A stretch of 59,506 nt of DNA from an uncultured Clostridia bacterium (lineage in GTDB: Bacteria > Bacillota > Clostridia > TANB77 > CAG-508). Positions 8,841 through 18,710 of this stretch are shown here, piece by piece. A model generated the notes under the pieces. That model worked only from the letters and a program-made list of their open reading frames with translations, made no database searches and was not told where the DNA came from. The stretch is from the NCBI GenBank assembly GCA_934168365.1, contig CAKPNJ010000008.1, positions 1-59,506 on the forward strand. The letters are read 5' to 3'. The translations under genes were made by a program, and so were the position numbers. Numbering within the stretch: the first letter of the stretch is position 1; the number at the start of each line of letters is the position of its first letter.

Positions 8841-8885
8841 TTATCATATTTATATATAAGAAATCTAGTACCTTTTACAATATTT

Positions 8886-10139
8886 TTAATCTTTCTGTAT
8901 TGTAATTTTAGCTCCTAGATTATTTAATTTTTTATCCAAATTTTCATATCCTCTTAAAATATATTCTACATTAGTTACTGTGGTAATTCCCTTTGCTGAC
9001 AAACCTGCTAACACCATACAAGCTCCACCTCTTAGGTCTGTACTTTTTACTGTTGCACCAGATAATTTTCTCACACCTTTTATTACTGCCGTTTTCCCCT
9101 CGGTAGTGATTTTAGCTCCCATTTTGTTGAGCTCAGCAGTGTATCTATATCTATTTTCAAATATATTTTCTACAATTACTGAAGTTCCTTTAGCAATTGT
9201 TAAAGTACTAGCAAATATTGATTGCATATCAGTTGGGAAACCCGGATATGGCATTGTTTTAATATCTACTGCTTTCATTTTTTTTGGCGCTTGCATATAC
9301 ACTTTATTTTTTTCTATGCTTATGCTGCATCCCGCTTCTTCCAATTTATTTAATATTGGCGTAATATGTTCTGGTGTTCTATAGTTTAAGCAAATATCTC
9401 CACCTGTAATTGCTCCCGCACACAACAAAGTTCCTGCTTCAATTCTATCTTGCATAACTTTGTATCCAATATCTTTTAATTTTTGTACCCCTGTAATTTT
9501 TATGATATTGGTTCCTGCCCCAGTAATTTTAGCTCCCATTTTGTTTAAACATTTTGCTAAATCTACTATTTCTGGCTCCATAGCTGCATTTGTTATCTGT
9601 GTAGTTCCCTCTGCGTATATTGAAGCAAGTATAATGTTTTCTGTTGCCCCTACACTTGGGAAATCCAAGTCAATATTTGTTCCTATTATTTTGTCAGCTT
9701 TGCATATAATAAATCCGGAATCTTCCACTATATTTACTCCCAGTTTTTTAAATGCTGACAAATGCAAATCTATTGGTCTTGCACCAATATCACATCCTCC
9801 CGGATAAGAAAACTTTGCTTCTTTAAATCTGCCCATTATTGCTCCTGCGAGTACAACTGTAGACCTCATTTGACTCATTAAATGTTCCGGAATCTCTTTT
9901 TTGTTAATTTTCTTACTATTTATTTCTATTTTTCCATTGTGCTTTTTTACTTTGCACCCTAAATATCTTAATATCTCTAAGGTGATTTGTGTATCATGTA
10001 TATTTGGAATATTGTATAGTCTTGTGGTTCCTGGATTTAGTATGCTGGCTGCTATAATTGGTAAAGAGGCATTTTTTGAGCCTGATACTGTAACTTCTCC
10101 TTCTAGCTTTCTGCCTCCTTCTATTATGTAACTAGACAT
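8886..10139 (-). CDS. murA: UDP-N-acetylglucosamine 1-carboxyvinyltransferase MurA
   Basis: Catalyses the first committed step of peptidoglycan synthesis, transferring enolpyruvate to UDP-GlcNAc in the cytosol. The protein has the two-lobed EPSP-synthase fold, with substrate motifs SGSKNASLPI near the N-terminus and GGCDIGARPIDLHL, TPEHITPILNKL and PGFPTDMQ further on. Start chosen at ATG 10139 (MSSYIIEGG, 417 residues), behind AAGGGTG. The upstream 29-residue extension to 10226 is not conserved. The position where fosfomycin-sensitive enzymes have Cys should be in the loop near residues 115-120; here the loop reads AGAIMGRFKEAKF, which I cannot align with certainty. Confidence 0.95.
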   Translation of the reverse strand: MSSYIIEGGRKLEGEVTVSGSKNASLPIIAASILNPGTTRLYNIPNIHDTQITLEILRYLGCKVKKHNGKIEINSKKINKKEIPEHLMSQMRSTVVLAGAIMGRFKEAKFSYPGGCDIGARPIDLHLSAFKKLGVNIVEDSGFIICKADKIIGTNIDLDFPSVGATENIILASIYAEGTTQITNAAMEPEIVDLAKCLNKMGAKITGAGTNIIKITGVQKLKDIGYKVMQDRIEAGTLLCAGAITGGDICLNYRTPEHITPILNKLEEAGCSISIEKNKVYMQAPKKMKAVDIKTMPYPGFPTDMQSIFASTLTIAKGTSVIVENIFENRYRYTAELNKMGAKITTEGKTAVIKGVRKLSGATVKSTDLRGGACMVLAGLSAKGITTVTNVEYILRGYENLDKKLNNLGAKITIQKD

Positions 10140-10238
10140 TTTATTCACCCTTTCTATCTTATTTTTGCTATATATTATGTCTAGTTTGCATAAAGTGTGA
10201 ATGTAAAAAGAACCATTTGCTTTCATTTATTATCCGAT

Positions 10239-10679
10239 TTATTTATTCTTTTTATTGAAATTTAATTTATTTTTTATGAAGTTTTTTATTCTGATAAAAA
10301 TATTATCTTTTTTATATTCTACTATCGCCAGTTCCTTCTTTTCTCTACTGTGGAACATCTTATCTATTGAATATGCCTGTTTTAATCTTTCTTCGTATTT
10401 TTCTAATTCTAGCCTGTCTCTCTCCAGTAACTCTATTTTTTCATCCTCTGGTGCTAAAAAATCTCTATATATCATTCCCATTATTACAATAGTTTCTGGC
10501 ATTAATTGAGTGTCATCTATTGGAATTTCAATACTTGGATTATATTCTTTTGATTTTTCTTCACTTATAATTTTTTTAAATGCATTTGGAATTTTGTTTT
10601 TTATCTCTTCAGGCATTTGATTGATTATAGCATAAACTTCTGCAAAAGATCTTGCGTATTTTAGTTGAATATCATTCAT
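10239..10679 (-). CDS. Unrecognised protein, coupled to the preceding gene
   Basis: About 146 residues, no family recognised. Predicted soluble and mostly helical. The N-terminal half contains VYAIINQMPEEIKNKIPNAF, the middle has an acidic stretch, and the C-terminus is very Lys-rich (IRIKNFIKNKLNFNKKNK). Start chosen at ATG 10679, which overlaps the stop of the upstream gene by 8 bp and follows an AAGGTG site; the longer TTG start at 10697 lacks a good ribosome site. The overlap implies translational coupling and a shared task with the 703-residue protein. Confidence 0.6.
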   Translation of the reverse strand: MNDIQLKYARSFAEVYAIINQMPEEIKNKIPNAFKKIISEEKSKEYNPSIEIPIDDTQLMPETIVIMGMIYRDFLAPEDEKIELLERDRLELEKYEERLKQAYSIDKMFHSREKKELAIVEYKKDNIFIRIKNFIKNKLNFNKKNK

Positions 10680-12783
10680 CTCTTTGTTCACCTTCAATAT
10701 TATTTTCCTTTTCTTTATCTTTTTGGTTTATTCTAGATTTTATAAAATGCGTAATATTTCGCTTGATTTGTAAATAGTGATCTTTAATTTTGTCAGGTAG
10801 TTTATATGGCATTTCATACCATTTTTTACACTTTTTCATCCAAAGTGATGTCATATCATTTGATTGTTGACTCTTTTCTTTTTTATTTTGCATTCTTTGA
10901 ATTGTCCATTCATAACTACTAGTTAAATAACTTGAATATTCTGTAAATTCCATTTGATTTGCTACAGTATTATTTTTTATTTTTTGTTTTATTTTCATAA
11001 ATAATTCTGGACTTGGATTTTCTGAAAAAGTTTGTATCATATCATTTATTTTTGCTTTTTCGCTTTCTATGCATCTGTCTTCATCTATTATAACTATAGG
11101 TAATTCAATTCCTTTCTCCTTATATTGTTCAACTGCTCTTTTAATAATATCAATATTAGGTATCTTACCTTGTCTCATGAACGCTATTACATAGTCAGGT
11201 TGTTTTTTACTTCCATTCTGAATTCTATTATATACCATTTCGTTAAATCCATATATTCCTTCATCATATACAGCATCTATTTGATGATTAGGTGAATAAA
11301 ATTTTACATTGTTATATGCTACTTCTTCCACAAGTCCATTCGACATATCTGATCCCATATCATCAACACTTGAAAGTATTAAACTTTCTGGAGACATATT
11401 ACTAAAACCGTAACATAGATGTGGTACAGGGGCATGTCCTAGCATGTCATTTCTAATATATGAACAGCAAAATCCTTGTGAAACAGTTTCTTTTCTATTC
11501 CAGTCGTCACAGAAATTTTCAGGATAATTGCTATTATATGGTGCAACTGAAGATATTAACATATCGAAATCTGTTCCTGCATTATATACTTTAAAATCTT
11601 GCAATCCAAATTTAGTCTGTAAATCTTCATCAATTACCTGCATATCTTCTAATTGGGTTAAACTCATATTATATTCATTTGCATAGGCTTTTTTTAGTTG
11701 TTGTTCTAGTTTAATTCCATCTAGTTGTGTTTTTTTATATTCTGGATTATTAAAAAATTCTACAATTTCTTTCTCGTCAGTACAACTTAATATCTTCTGT
11801 ATTTGTTCGATGTTTTTTTGTAGTCCTACATTTTCATCATTAACTGATAATTCTTGTAAATCACCAGAATATCTTTGTATTAATGTCTTTGCTTGTTCTA
11901 TGTCTAAATTGTATAAATATTCTAACAATATAAATTGCTTACTGTAATCAGAAGTATCTTCTCCATTTTTTACAGCATGATACAGTCTTTCTTTAGTTTT
12001 ATCTAACTGAGTTGCATCCTTGTAACTATGTATATTAAAGTAATTTTTTTGGTGTAATACATTTAGTACTTGTTGATAGTTCACTTTCCCATCAGGCATT
12101 TGAGAGATATCTTCTATTAAATCCTCATAACTTTGTATATTTGACATTACCTGATTATACTCATATCTCCATTGTTGTATATCTTCAATACCACTTAAAG
12201 CATTATTCAAAATGTTATACTGGTTATCTGTTAAACTTAAAAGTTTCTGTTGTTCTTGTGGATAATTTGTTATCATTTGTAACTGCTCAAACTTTAGAGT
12301 TGAGGTATACTTATCATCTAATATTCTTAAATTAATAGTGTCTTGTATTTTTATGTTTGTAATGCCCAATTGCTCTAATATATGTATTTTTTTATAAACC
12401 TCTGGGTATTCTTTCTTTACTTCTTCAGATGTATTTTTCCATATAGCTAGAAACCTTTTAGTATCATCAATTACATATTCTAAAATTTGTTTTAATAAAT
12501 CTTTATTTTGCATCTGGATAGATTCAGGTGTATTCATACAAATAATAGATAATTTTTTAGGTTCATTTTTCATTATTTCTATGATTTTAGAATATGTTTT
12601 TGAATCGCATTTTTCCTTAACTGTAAGGTCACACTCTCTCCATACCATTACTAGTATTTTTTTCCTGTCATCTTCTTTTATATCTTTATTTAAAAGTTCC
12701 TCTATTAGTTTTGACTGTTCATCAATGCTTAATTTTTCGAAATCCAGAGCATACGGATTAACTAGAATATCATCTAGATTCAT
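10672..12783 (-). CDS. Large unrecognised protein
   Basis: 703 residues, no confident family. No signal peptide or membrane helix. Residues 1-390 are helical and charged (repeat-like). Residues about 395-590 form a distinct domain with SQGFCCSYIRNDMLGHAP, VPHLCYGFSNMSPESL, QPDYVIAFMRQGKIPNIDII and a hydrophobic strand LPIVIIDEDRC. This pattern is compatible with an enzyme-like or NAD-binding fold, but I cannot name it. The C-terminal 110 residues are helical and basic. It forms a two-gene unit with the overlapping downstream gene, between topB and murA. Confidence 0.7.
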   Translation of the reverse strand: MNLDDILVNPYALDFEKLSIDEQSKLIEELLNKDIKEDDRKKILVMVWRECDLTVKEKCDSKTYSKIIEIMKNEPKKLSIICMNTPESIQMQNKDLLKQILEYVIDDTKRFLAIWKNTSEEVKKEYPEVYKKIHILEQLGITNIKIQDTINLRILDDKYTSTLKFEQLQMITNYPQEQQKLLSLTDNQYNILNNALSGIEDIQQWRYEYNQVMSNIQSYEDLIEDISQMPDGKVNYQQVLNVLHQKNYFNIHSYKDATQLDKTKERLYHAVKNGEDTSDYSKQFILLEYLYNLDIEQAKTLIQRYSGDLQELSVNDENVGLQKNIEQIQKILSCTDEKEIVEFFNNPEYKKTQLDGIKLEQQLKKAYANEYNMSLTQLEDMQVIDEDLQTKFGLQDFKVYNAGTDFDMLISSVAPYNSNYPENFCDDWNRKETVSQGFCCSYIRNDMLGHAPVPHLCYGFSNMSPESLILSSVDDMGSDMSNGLVEEVAYNNVKFYSPNHQIDAVYDEGIYGFNEMVYNRIQNGSKKQPDYVIAFMRQGKIPNIDIIKRAVEQYKEKGIELPIVIIDEDRCIESEKAKINDMIQTFSENPSPELFMKIKQKIKNNTVANQMEFTEYSSYLTSSYEWTIQRMQNKKEKSQQSNDMTSLWMKKCKKWYEMPYKLPDKIKDHYLQIKRNITHFIKSRINQKDKEKENNIEGEQRDE

Positions 12784-12818
12784 TTATTTCATCCTCCCAA
12801 AAATCCAATAATGGTTTT

Positions 12819-14744
12819 CTATCTTTTTACAACTAATTTATCAATTTTACTGTTTATGTATGCTTCTAGTTTTGTCATAAACTCATTTGGTTCAATCTGT
12901 TTACTTGATACCATTTCAAGTCCTTTTTCCCAACTTGCTGTTAATTTTGGGTTTAGCATATCTGGCATAGACATAAATACTATATCATATATTTTTTCTC
13001 CTTTTTCAGTAGGTGTTATAATTTGTGTTTTAGTATTTATTGCAATATATCCTATTCTTTCTAACTTTTTCATAATCTCCGCTCTTGTTGCACTTGTACC
13101 AATACCAGCTCCCTTAATTTGTTCTCTTAGTTCTTCCTCCTCAATTAACTTTCCTGCATTCTCCATTGCAAGTATCATTGAACCCGAATTATATCTACTA
13201 GGTGGAGAAGTTTCTGAAGTTTTAGTCTCATAATTTAGTACTCCTATTTCTTCACCTTTTTTTAGGCTTCTTAATATCTCTAAACTATTTTGCTCTTCTG
13301 GTTGTTCTTCTGTGTTTTCCTTCTTAGGTTCATTTTTAACCACTTCTAAATATCCTAATTTTTCACACACTCTTCCACTAGCTGAAAATTGCTCATTTTC
13401 AACTTCTATTGTTACAGATATTTTGCTATATTCAGCAGGTGGATAAAATATACTTAAAAATCTTTTTACTATTACCTTGTACATTTGCTTTTGTAAATCT
13501 GGTAAAGAATCATAATTTTCAAATCCCTGACCTGTTGGAATAATTGCATAGTGGTCCGTTATTTTGCTATCATTTACATATTTTGTTTTTATTAAATCAG
13601 TAGAATATTTTTCATCTACCATCTTTTTTATATGTCCTTGTATTTCCTCGTCTTTAAATCCTTTTGCTAATCCATTTAAATTTTTAGAAATTACTTTTGC
13701 AACTGCAGTTGATAAAACTCTCGCATCAGTTCTTGGATATGTTACCAGTTTCTTTTCATATAAGTTTTGTATTATTTCTAGCGTTTGATCTGGTTTTATT
13801 TTAAATCTTTTGGTTGCTTCATTTTGAATTTCTGCTAAGTTAAACAATAATGGCGCATTTTCTTTTGTTTTAGATTTTTTTACTTCTGTTATTATTGCTT
13901 TTTTATCTTTTTGTGATAAGATAAAATCTTTGGCTTCATTCTCTTTCTTGAATCCATTTTCGTTGTATAGTTTTGGAGATTCCCACATTTTTGATTTTTC
14001 TGTAACTTTCCACTCAGCGGTAAATGATGAGGTTTCATCCCCAAATGTTCCTATAACTCTATAATATGGAGTTTTAACAAAGTTTCTAATCTCCCTTTCT
14101 CTTTGGACTACCATTCCTAACACACATGTCATTACTCTACCAACTGAAATAGATATTTTTTCTTCTCCTAAATCTTTTGCCATTCTTCTACCATATATAA
14201 TTGATAAAAGTCTTGAAAAGTTAATACCTATTAGATAATCTTCCTTTGCCCTTAGATAAGCAGAATCGCACAAACTATCATACTCTGATAAATCTTTTGC
14301 TTCTTTTATTCCTCTATTTATTTCTTCTTCTGTTTGCGAATCTATCCATACTCTTTTTCTTGCCTTATTTGCTACACCCACTTGATTTTCTACTAATCTA
14401 TATATGTATTCTCCTTCACGTCCAGAGTCAGTAGCAACATAAATGCAACCCACATCTTCTCGTTGAAGTAGGCCCTTTACTATGTTAAATTGTTTTTCAA
14501 CACTTGGTATTACTTCATATTTATATTCTTTTGGCATAAATGGTAATGTATCTAATCTCCAGAATTTTAGGTTTTCATCATATTTCTCTGGATAACTCAT
14601 TGTTACCAAATGTCCTACACACCATGTAATAATCCAAGTATCAGACTCAATATATCCATCTTTTCTGTTTCCACCACATTGCAATACCTTTGCAAATTCA
14701 ATAGCAACAGATGGTTTCTCTGTTATAAGTAGATTTTTTGCCAT
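12819..14744 (-). CDS. topB: DNA topoisomerase III (type IA)
   Basis: Type IA topoisomerase that relaxes or decatenates DNA through a 5' phosphotyrosine link. The 641 residues contain an N-terminal Toprim domain (LLITEKPSVAIEFAKVL, with acidic residues in ATDSGREGE) and the active-site tyrosine in LVTYPRTDARVLS. The helical arch domains and the C-terminal GIGTSATRAEIMKKLERIGY motif follow. No zinc-ribbon repeats at the C-terminus, as in many clostridial TopB. It is distinct from the zinc-ribbon topA at 39810. Confidence 0.93.
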   Translation of the reverse strand: MAKNLLITEKPSVAIEFAKVLQCGGNRKDGYIESDTWIITWCVGHLVTMSYPEKYDENLKFWRLDTLPFMPKEYKYEVIPSVEKQFNIVKGLLQREDVGCIYVATDSGREGEYIYRLVENQVGVANKARKRVWIDSQTEEEINRGIKEAKDLSEYDSLCDSAYLRAKEDYLIGINFSRLLSIIYGRRMAKDLGEEKISISVGRVMTCVLGMVVQREREIRNFVKTPYYRVIGTFGDETSSFTAEWKVTEKSKMWESPKLYNENGFKKENEAKDFILSQKDKKAIITEVKKSKTKENAPLLFNLAEIQNEATKRFKIKPDQTLEIIQNLYEKKLVTYPRTDARVLSTAVAKVISKNLNGLAKGFKDEEIQGHIKKMVDEKYSTDLIKTKYVNDSKITDHYAIIPTGQGFENYDSLPDLQKQMYKVIVKRFLSIFYPPAEYSKISVTIEVENEQFSASGRVCEKLGYLEVVKNEPKKENTEEQPEEQNSLEILRSLKKGEEIGVLNYETKTSETSPPSRYNSGSMILAMENAGKLIEEEELREQIKGAGIGTSATRAEIMKKLERIGYIAINTKTQIITPTEKGEKIYDIVFMSMPDMLNPKLTASWEKGLEMVSSKQIEPNEFMTKLEAYINSKIDKLVVKR

Positions 14745-14760
14745 TAACTATTTCCTCTCG

Positions 14761-15600
14761 CTATTCATATAATACAATATCCATTTCTGAAGTGAAATTT
14801 TGGTTTCCATATGCAAAAATTATATACAACTCTCCATTTTTTCCTAAGAAAAATGTTGATATATTAGAAATTTGATACATACTATCTGATAATTTTCTAT
14901 TATATACTGTATATCCAGATTGTACTAATACTTGTGCCTCTTCTTGTGCTTTAGTAACAGTTTCATTTATTTTATTTTGGCATTCACTGTGAATTATATT
15001 ATTTTTTGCTAAAACATCTTCCAACTTTACTTTTGCTCCAGTAACTAGATTATAGTTATATGTTTGAATAATTACTCTTTGAGGATTGCTTCCCTGCTTT
15101 AGTGTTGATTTAATAACTAATGATAAAATATCATCATTAATATATGAAATATAATCTACACTATAGATAACTCTTTCAGTATATTTATTATTTAATATTT
15201 CTGATGTTTTATTCGTAAAAATAGATTGTGTTGTCTTGTTAAAATCTATTGCAACTTCACTATTAATATTAACAACTGGCAAATGAACATCTAATTCATA
15301 ATTTTCTTCTTGCCTTTTAATGTCATATGCCGAATAAACTATCCCCTTTGACGGATCCATTTTTTGCAAATTAGATTCATCATAATCATTAGATATTAGT
15401 TCATTTGTGAACAGGTTTGCTAATTGAGACTTTATTTCTTCTTGCGTTTTAGGTTTTATTTCATTATTTATATTATTATCTTGATTTTGTGTATTACCTT
15501 TTTTTGGTTTTCCTACAAAAAACTGTGCATATATACCTGCTATTAGTGCTAATGCACAAAATGATCCTACTAAAATAAATATAAGTTTTTGGTTCTTCAT
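14761..15600 (-). CDS. Membrane-anchored DUF4163/DUF3298-like protein
   Basis: 279 residues with an N-terminal membrane helix (LIFILVGSFCALALIAGIYA), an Asn/Gln/Lys-rich linker (about 35-55) and an extracytoplasmic domain. That domain resembles DUF4163 followed by DUF3298 (LDVHLPVVNI; YNYNLVTGAKVKLEDVL; a C-terminal strand FFLGKNGELYIIFAYG). Related domains occur in RsiV-type anti-sigma factors, but no sigma gene is adjacent here. It lies 16 bp upstream of topB on the same strand and is divergent from the clp gene. Family call moderate, function unknown. Confidence 0.65.
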   Translation of the reverse strand: MKNQKLIFILVGSFCALALIAGIYAQFFVGKPKKGNTQNQDNNINNEIKPKTQEEIKSQLANLFTNELISNDYDESNLQKMDPSKGIVYSAYDIKRQEENYELDVHLPVVNINSEVAIDFNKTTQSIFTNKTSEILNNKYTERVIYSVDYISYINDDILSLVIKSTLKQGSNPQRVIIQTYNYNLVTGAKVKLEDVLAKNNIIHSECQNKINETVTKAQEEAQVLVQSGYTVYNRKLSDSMYQISNISTFFLGKNGELYIIFAYGNQNFTSEMDIVLYE

Positions 15601-15696
15601 ATCTCTAGCTCCTTTAATTTTTCTTCTTATATATTATCCTATTTTGTATTAAAAAGCTAGTGTTTTTTATATTTTTTTAATTGGATATATTAAACA

Positions 15697-15725
15697 TTGA
15701 CTTATCCTTAATTTTGCTGTATTAT
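15697..15725 (+). promoter_or_regulatory. Sigma-A promoter of the clpC-type gene and pgsA
   Basis: -35 TTGACT (15697-15702), 17 nt spacer, -10 TATTAT (15720-15725), about 50 bp ahead of the ATPase start in the divergent intergenic region. I do not see a CtsR-type heptad repeat (GGTCAAANANGGTCAAA) around it. Confidence 0.65.
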
Positions 15726-15773
15726 ATATTATGTATTTTTAGACAATAAAGAAATGGAGTTTATATAAAATTT

Positions 15774-18089
15774 ATGGAATTATGTTCAGTATGTGGAAAA
15801 AATCCAGCAGTTATTTTCCTAAATGCAAAAGATAAAGATGGAAAGTCTGTATCTAAAGGCTACTGCCTTGAATGTGCTCAAAAGCAAGGAATAAATCCTT
15901 TAAAAAATTTGAGTCAAACAGATATGAATAATATGACAAAACAAATTGAAAATATTGTTAGTAATCTAGCAGAAAATGTGGACTTAGATTCTTTTTCTGA
16001 GCAATTAGATGATATGGATCCAGAAGATTTAGAAAAAATGGAGCAAGGCTCTCCAATATTTGGTGCTGCCATTCCATTAGGTTCAATTTTTTCAAATATG
16101 TTTGGAGAAAATCAAGAAGGCTCTACTAATGGTTCAACTGAGAAAAAGAAAGTTAAAGTAGAAAAGAAAAAAGATAAACGTAAAAAAGCGCTAGAAGCTT
16201 ATGGTACAAACCTAACTCAAAAAGCAAAAAATGGCCAATTAGATATGGTTATTGGCAGAGACAAAGAAATTCAAAGAATAACTCAAATATTAAATCGCCG
16301 TAGTAAAAATAATCCTTGTTTAATTGGAGAGCCTGGAGTCGGTAAAACAGCTATTGCTCAAGGCTTGGCAATTAGAATTGTAAATGGTAAAGTACCTGCT
16401 AAATTGTTAAACAAAGAAGTTTATTTGTTAGACATGACAGCTATAGTTGCTGGAACTCAATTTAGAGGGCAATTTGAGGCTCGTATGAAATCTATTATTG
16501 AAGAATGTAAAGCTTTAGGCAATATAATTTTAGTAATAGATGAAATTCATAATATTATTGGTGCTGGTGATGCAGAGCGTTCTATGAATGCTGCAAATAT
16601 TTTAAAGCCATCACTTTCTAACGGTGAAATTCAGTTAATAGGAACAACTACTTTAAAAGAATATCGCAAATATATTGAAAAAGACAGTGCCCTAGAAAGA
16701 AGATTTCAACCTGTTTTAGTTGAAGAGCCTTCTATTACTGATTCTATAGGAATTTTAGAGGGTATAAAAAAATATTATGAAGATTACCACAAAGTTAAAA
16801 TTTCAAATGATGTAATTAAACAAGCTGTTATTATGTCTGAAAAATATATTCATGACAGATTTTTACCAGATAAGGCAATAGATATCTTAGACGAAGCTTG
16901 TTCAAGAATAAATTTGAATAATAAAGAATTATATCAATTAGAGATATTAAAAGGTCAACTAAAAGCTGTTCAAGAAGAAAAAGAAGAAGCTGCTCTTGCA
17001 GATTCAACTGAAGACTACAAAAAGGCTGCTGAACTAAAAGCTAAAGAATGTAGTTTAATGGAACAAATTGATAGTTTAAATGAGAAAATGAAACTTAAAA
17101 ACTTAACAGTTCAAGATATTGCTGAAGTTATTGAAAGTTGGACTAAAATTCCTGTTAAGAAGATTACTGAAGCTGAAACTCAAAAATTGTTAAACTTAGA
17201 AGCTAATTTGCATAAGAGAGTAATCGGTCAAGATGCTGCTGTTGAAGCTGTTTCAAGAGCAATACGTCGTAATCGTGCTGGACTAAAAAGCACAAAGAGA
17301 CCACCATCATTTATATTTGTTGGCCCAACAGGAGTTGGTAAAACAGAACTTGCTAAATCACTTGCTTATGAAATGTTTGGAAATGAAAATTCAATTATTC
17401 GTGTAGATATGTCTGAATATATGGAAGGACATTCTACATCAAAACTAATTGGTTCACCTCCTGGTTATGTAGGTTATGATGATGCAGGACAACTAACAGA
17501 AAAAGTAAAGCGTAATCCTTATTCTATAGTATTACTAGATGAAATTGAAAAGGCCCATCCTGATGTATTTAATATTTTATTACAAGTTTTAGATGACGGA
17601 CGATTAACAGATAGTCAAGGTAATACTGTAAGTTTTGAAAATACTATAATTATTATGACTTCAAACGCTGGTTCTAATCAAAATACAAATTCAATTGGCT
17701 TTGGTGGAACAAGAATAAATCAAGATAAAGTTATGGATAGCTTAAAAGAAACTTTTAGACCTGAATTTTTGAATCGTGTAGACGAAATTGTTGTATTTGA
17801 GCAATTAAATCATGAACAATTATTACAAATTGTAAATTTAATGCTTGACGATACCAAAAAAGTATTAGCTGATAAAAATATTACTTTAGAAATTTCAGAA
17901 GATGCTAAAAAATTCTTGCTAGAAAAAGGAACTGATATTAAATACGGTGCAAGACCATTGAGAAGAGCTATTCAAAGATATTTGGAAGATGAGCTTTCAG
18001 ATATGATATTACGTTCAGAACTATTAAATGGAGATACTATAGTAGTTTCTTTAGAAGAAAATAATTTAAAATTTAATGTAAGAAAATAG
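15774..18089 (+). CDS. Clp protease ATP-binding subunit, ClpC/ClpE-type, with N-terminal zinc finger
   Basis: AAA+ unfoldase that would feed substrates to ClpP in the cytosol. It has 771 residues. The N-terminus is not the usual Clp_N repeat pair. It is a Cys4 zinc-binding module (CSVC at 4-7, CLEC at 32-35), like that of McsA/ClpE, plus a helical linker (40-150). AAA-1 has Walker A GEPGVGKT and Walker B ILVIDEIHN. A UVR-like coiled-coil insert (about 395-445) follows. AAA-2 has GPTGVGKT and IVLLDEIEKAHPD, plus an IGF loop (NSIGFGG) for docking ClpP. It shares an operon with pgsA, 12 bp downstream. ClpE is the best alternative name. Confidence 0.9.
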   Translation: MELCSVCGKNPAVIFLNAKDKDGKSVSKGYCLECAQKQGINPLKNLSQTDMNNMTKQIENIVSNLAENVDLDSFSEQLDDMDPEDLEKMEQGSPIFGAAIPLGSIFSNMFGENQEGSTNGSTEKKKVKVEKKKDKRKKALEAYGTNLTQKAKNGQLDMVIGRDKEIQRITQILNRRSKNNPCLIGEPGVGKTAIAQGLAIRIVNGKVPAKLLNKEVYLLDMTAIVAGTQFRGQFEARMKSIIEECKALGNIILVIDEIHNIIGAGDAERSMNAANILKPSLSNGEIQLIGTTTLKEYRKYIEKDSALERRFQPVLVEEPSITDSIGILEGIKKYYEDYHKVKISNDVIKQAVIMSEKYIHDRFLPDKAIDILDEACSRINLNNKELYQLEILKGQLKAVQEEKEEAALADSTEDYKKAAELKAKECSLMEQIDSLNEKMKLKNLTVQDIAEVIESWTKIPVKKITEAETQKLLNLEANLHKRVIGQDAAVEAVSRAIRRNRAGLKSTKRPPSFIFVGPTGVGKTELAKSLAYEMFGNENSIIRVDMSEYMEGHSTSKLIGSPPGYVGYDDAGQLTEKVKRNPYSIVLLDEIEKAHPDVFNILLQVLDDGRLTDSQGNTVSFENTIIIMTSNAGSNQNTNSIGFGGTRINQDKVMDSLKETFRPEFLNRVDEIVVFEQLNHEQLLQIVNLMLDDTKKVLADKNITLEISEDAKKFLLEKGTDIKYGARPLRRAIQRYLEDELSDMILRSELLNGDTIVVSLEENNLKFNVRK

Positions 18090-18101
18090 GAGATAATTTT
18101 T

Positions 18102-18692
18102 ATGGCAAAGCATATTCCAAATATATTAACAGTTGCAAGGTTTTTCCTAATACCTTTTATAATTTATTTTATAGTAGTTGACCAATACATTACAGCACTT
18201 ATACTTTTAACAGTATCTGGCTTAACAGATGTTTTAGATGGTTGGATTGCTAGAAAATTTAATTTTATAACAAACTTTGGAAAACTTATAGATCCTTTAG
18301 CCGACAAGGCAACTCAACTCGCTGTACTTTTAACAATTACATTTAAAGGAGTTATTCCATTTTGGATTATTATAGTAGTTGCTTTAAAAGAAGCAGCAAT
18401 GATAGCAGGTGCCTCTTTCCTTTACGGAAAAGAACTAGTTGTTTCTAGTAGATGGTTTGGAAAACTTGCAACAGTGTTATTCTATATAGCAATTGTATGT
18501 TCATTTGTAATTGCATACTGGAACAATATTGCTATAGTTCCTTCAAATTCTGTAGCACCTTTGCCACAATTTGATTTATGGATTTATTATTTAGCTTTAG
18601 CCACTACAATATTTTCACTTGTTATGTATTACATTACATTTTATAAACAAGGATATCTAAAAAAAGAAAACTTAAAAATAGATGAGAAATAA
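18102..18692 (+). CDS. pgsA: CDP-diacylglycerol-glycerol-3-phosphate 3-phosphatidyltransferase
   Basis: Integral membrane enzyme making phosphatidylglycerophosphate, precursor of phosphatidylglycerol. The 196 residues carry about five membrane helices and the complete CDP-alcohol phosphotransferase motif, from DGWIARKFNF through the Gly-x3-Asp-x3-Asp ending (GKLIDPLADK). A ribosome site (AGGAGAT) precedes the start. It follows the Clp gene by 12 bp and ends in a terminator that overlaps its last codons. Confidence 0.94.
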   Translation: MAKHIPNILTVARFFLIPFIIYFIVVDQYITALILLTVSGLTDVLDGWIARKFNFITNFGKLIDPLADKATQLAVLLTITFKGVIPFWIIIVVALKEAAMIAGASFLYGKELVVSSRWFGKLATVLFYIAIVCSFVIAYWNNIAIVPSNSVAPLPQFDLWIYYLALATTIFSLVMYYITFYKQGYLKKENLKIDEK

Positions 18693-18710
18693 TCTCATCT
18701 ATTTTTTATT
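18680..18710 (+). terminator. Terminator of the clp-pgsA unit
   Basis: Hairpin AGATGAGA (18680-18687)/TCTCATCT (18693-18700), then ATTTTTTATT. The left arm lies inside the last codons of pgsA. It also covers the 3' end of the convergent bofC-like gene. Confidence 0.75.

Noticed and set aside
10140..10226. N-terminal extension of MurA
   Set aside because: The extra 29 residues are not family-like and the internal ATG 10139 has a better ribosome site.
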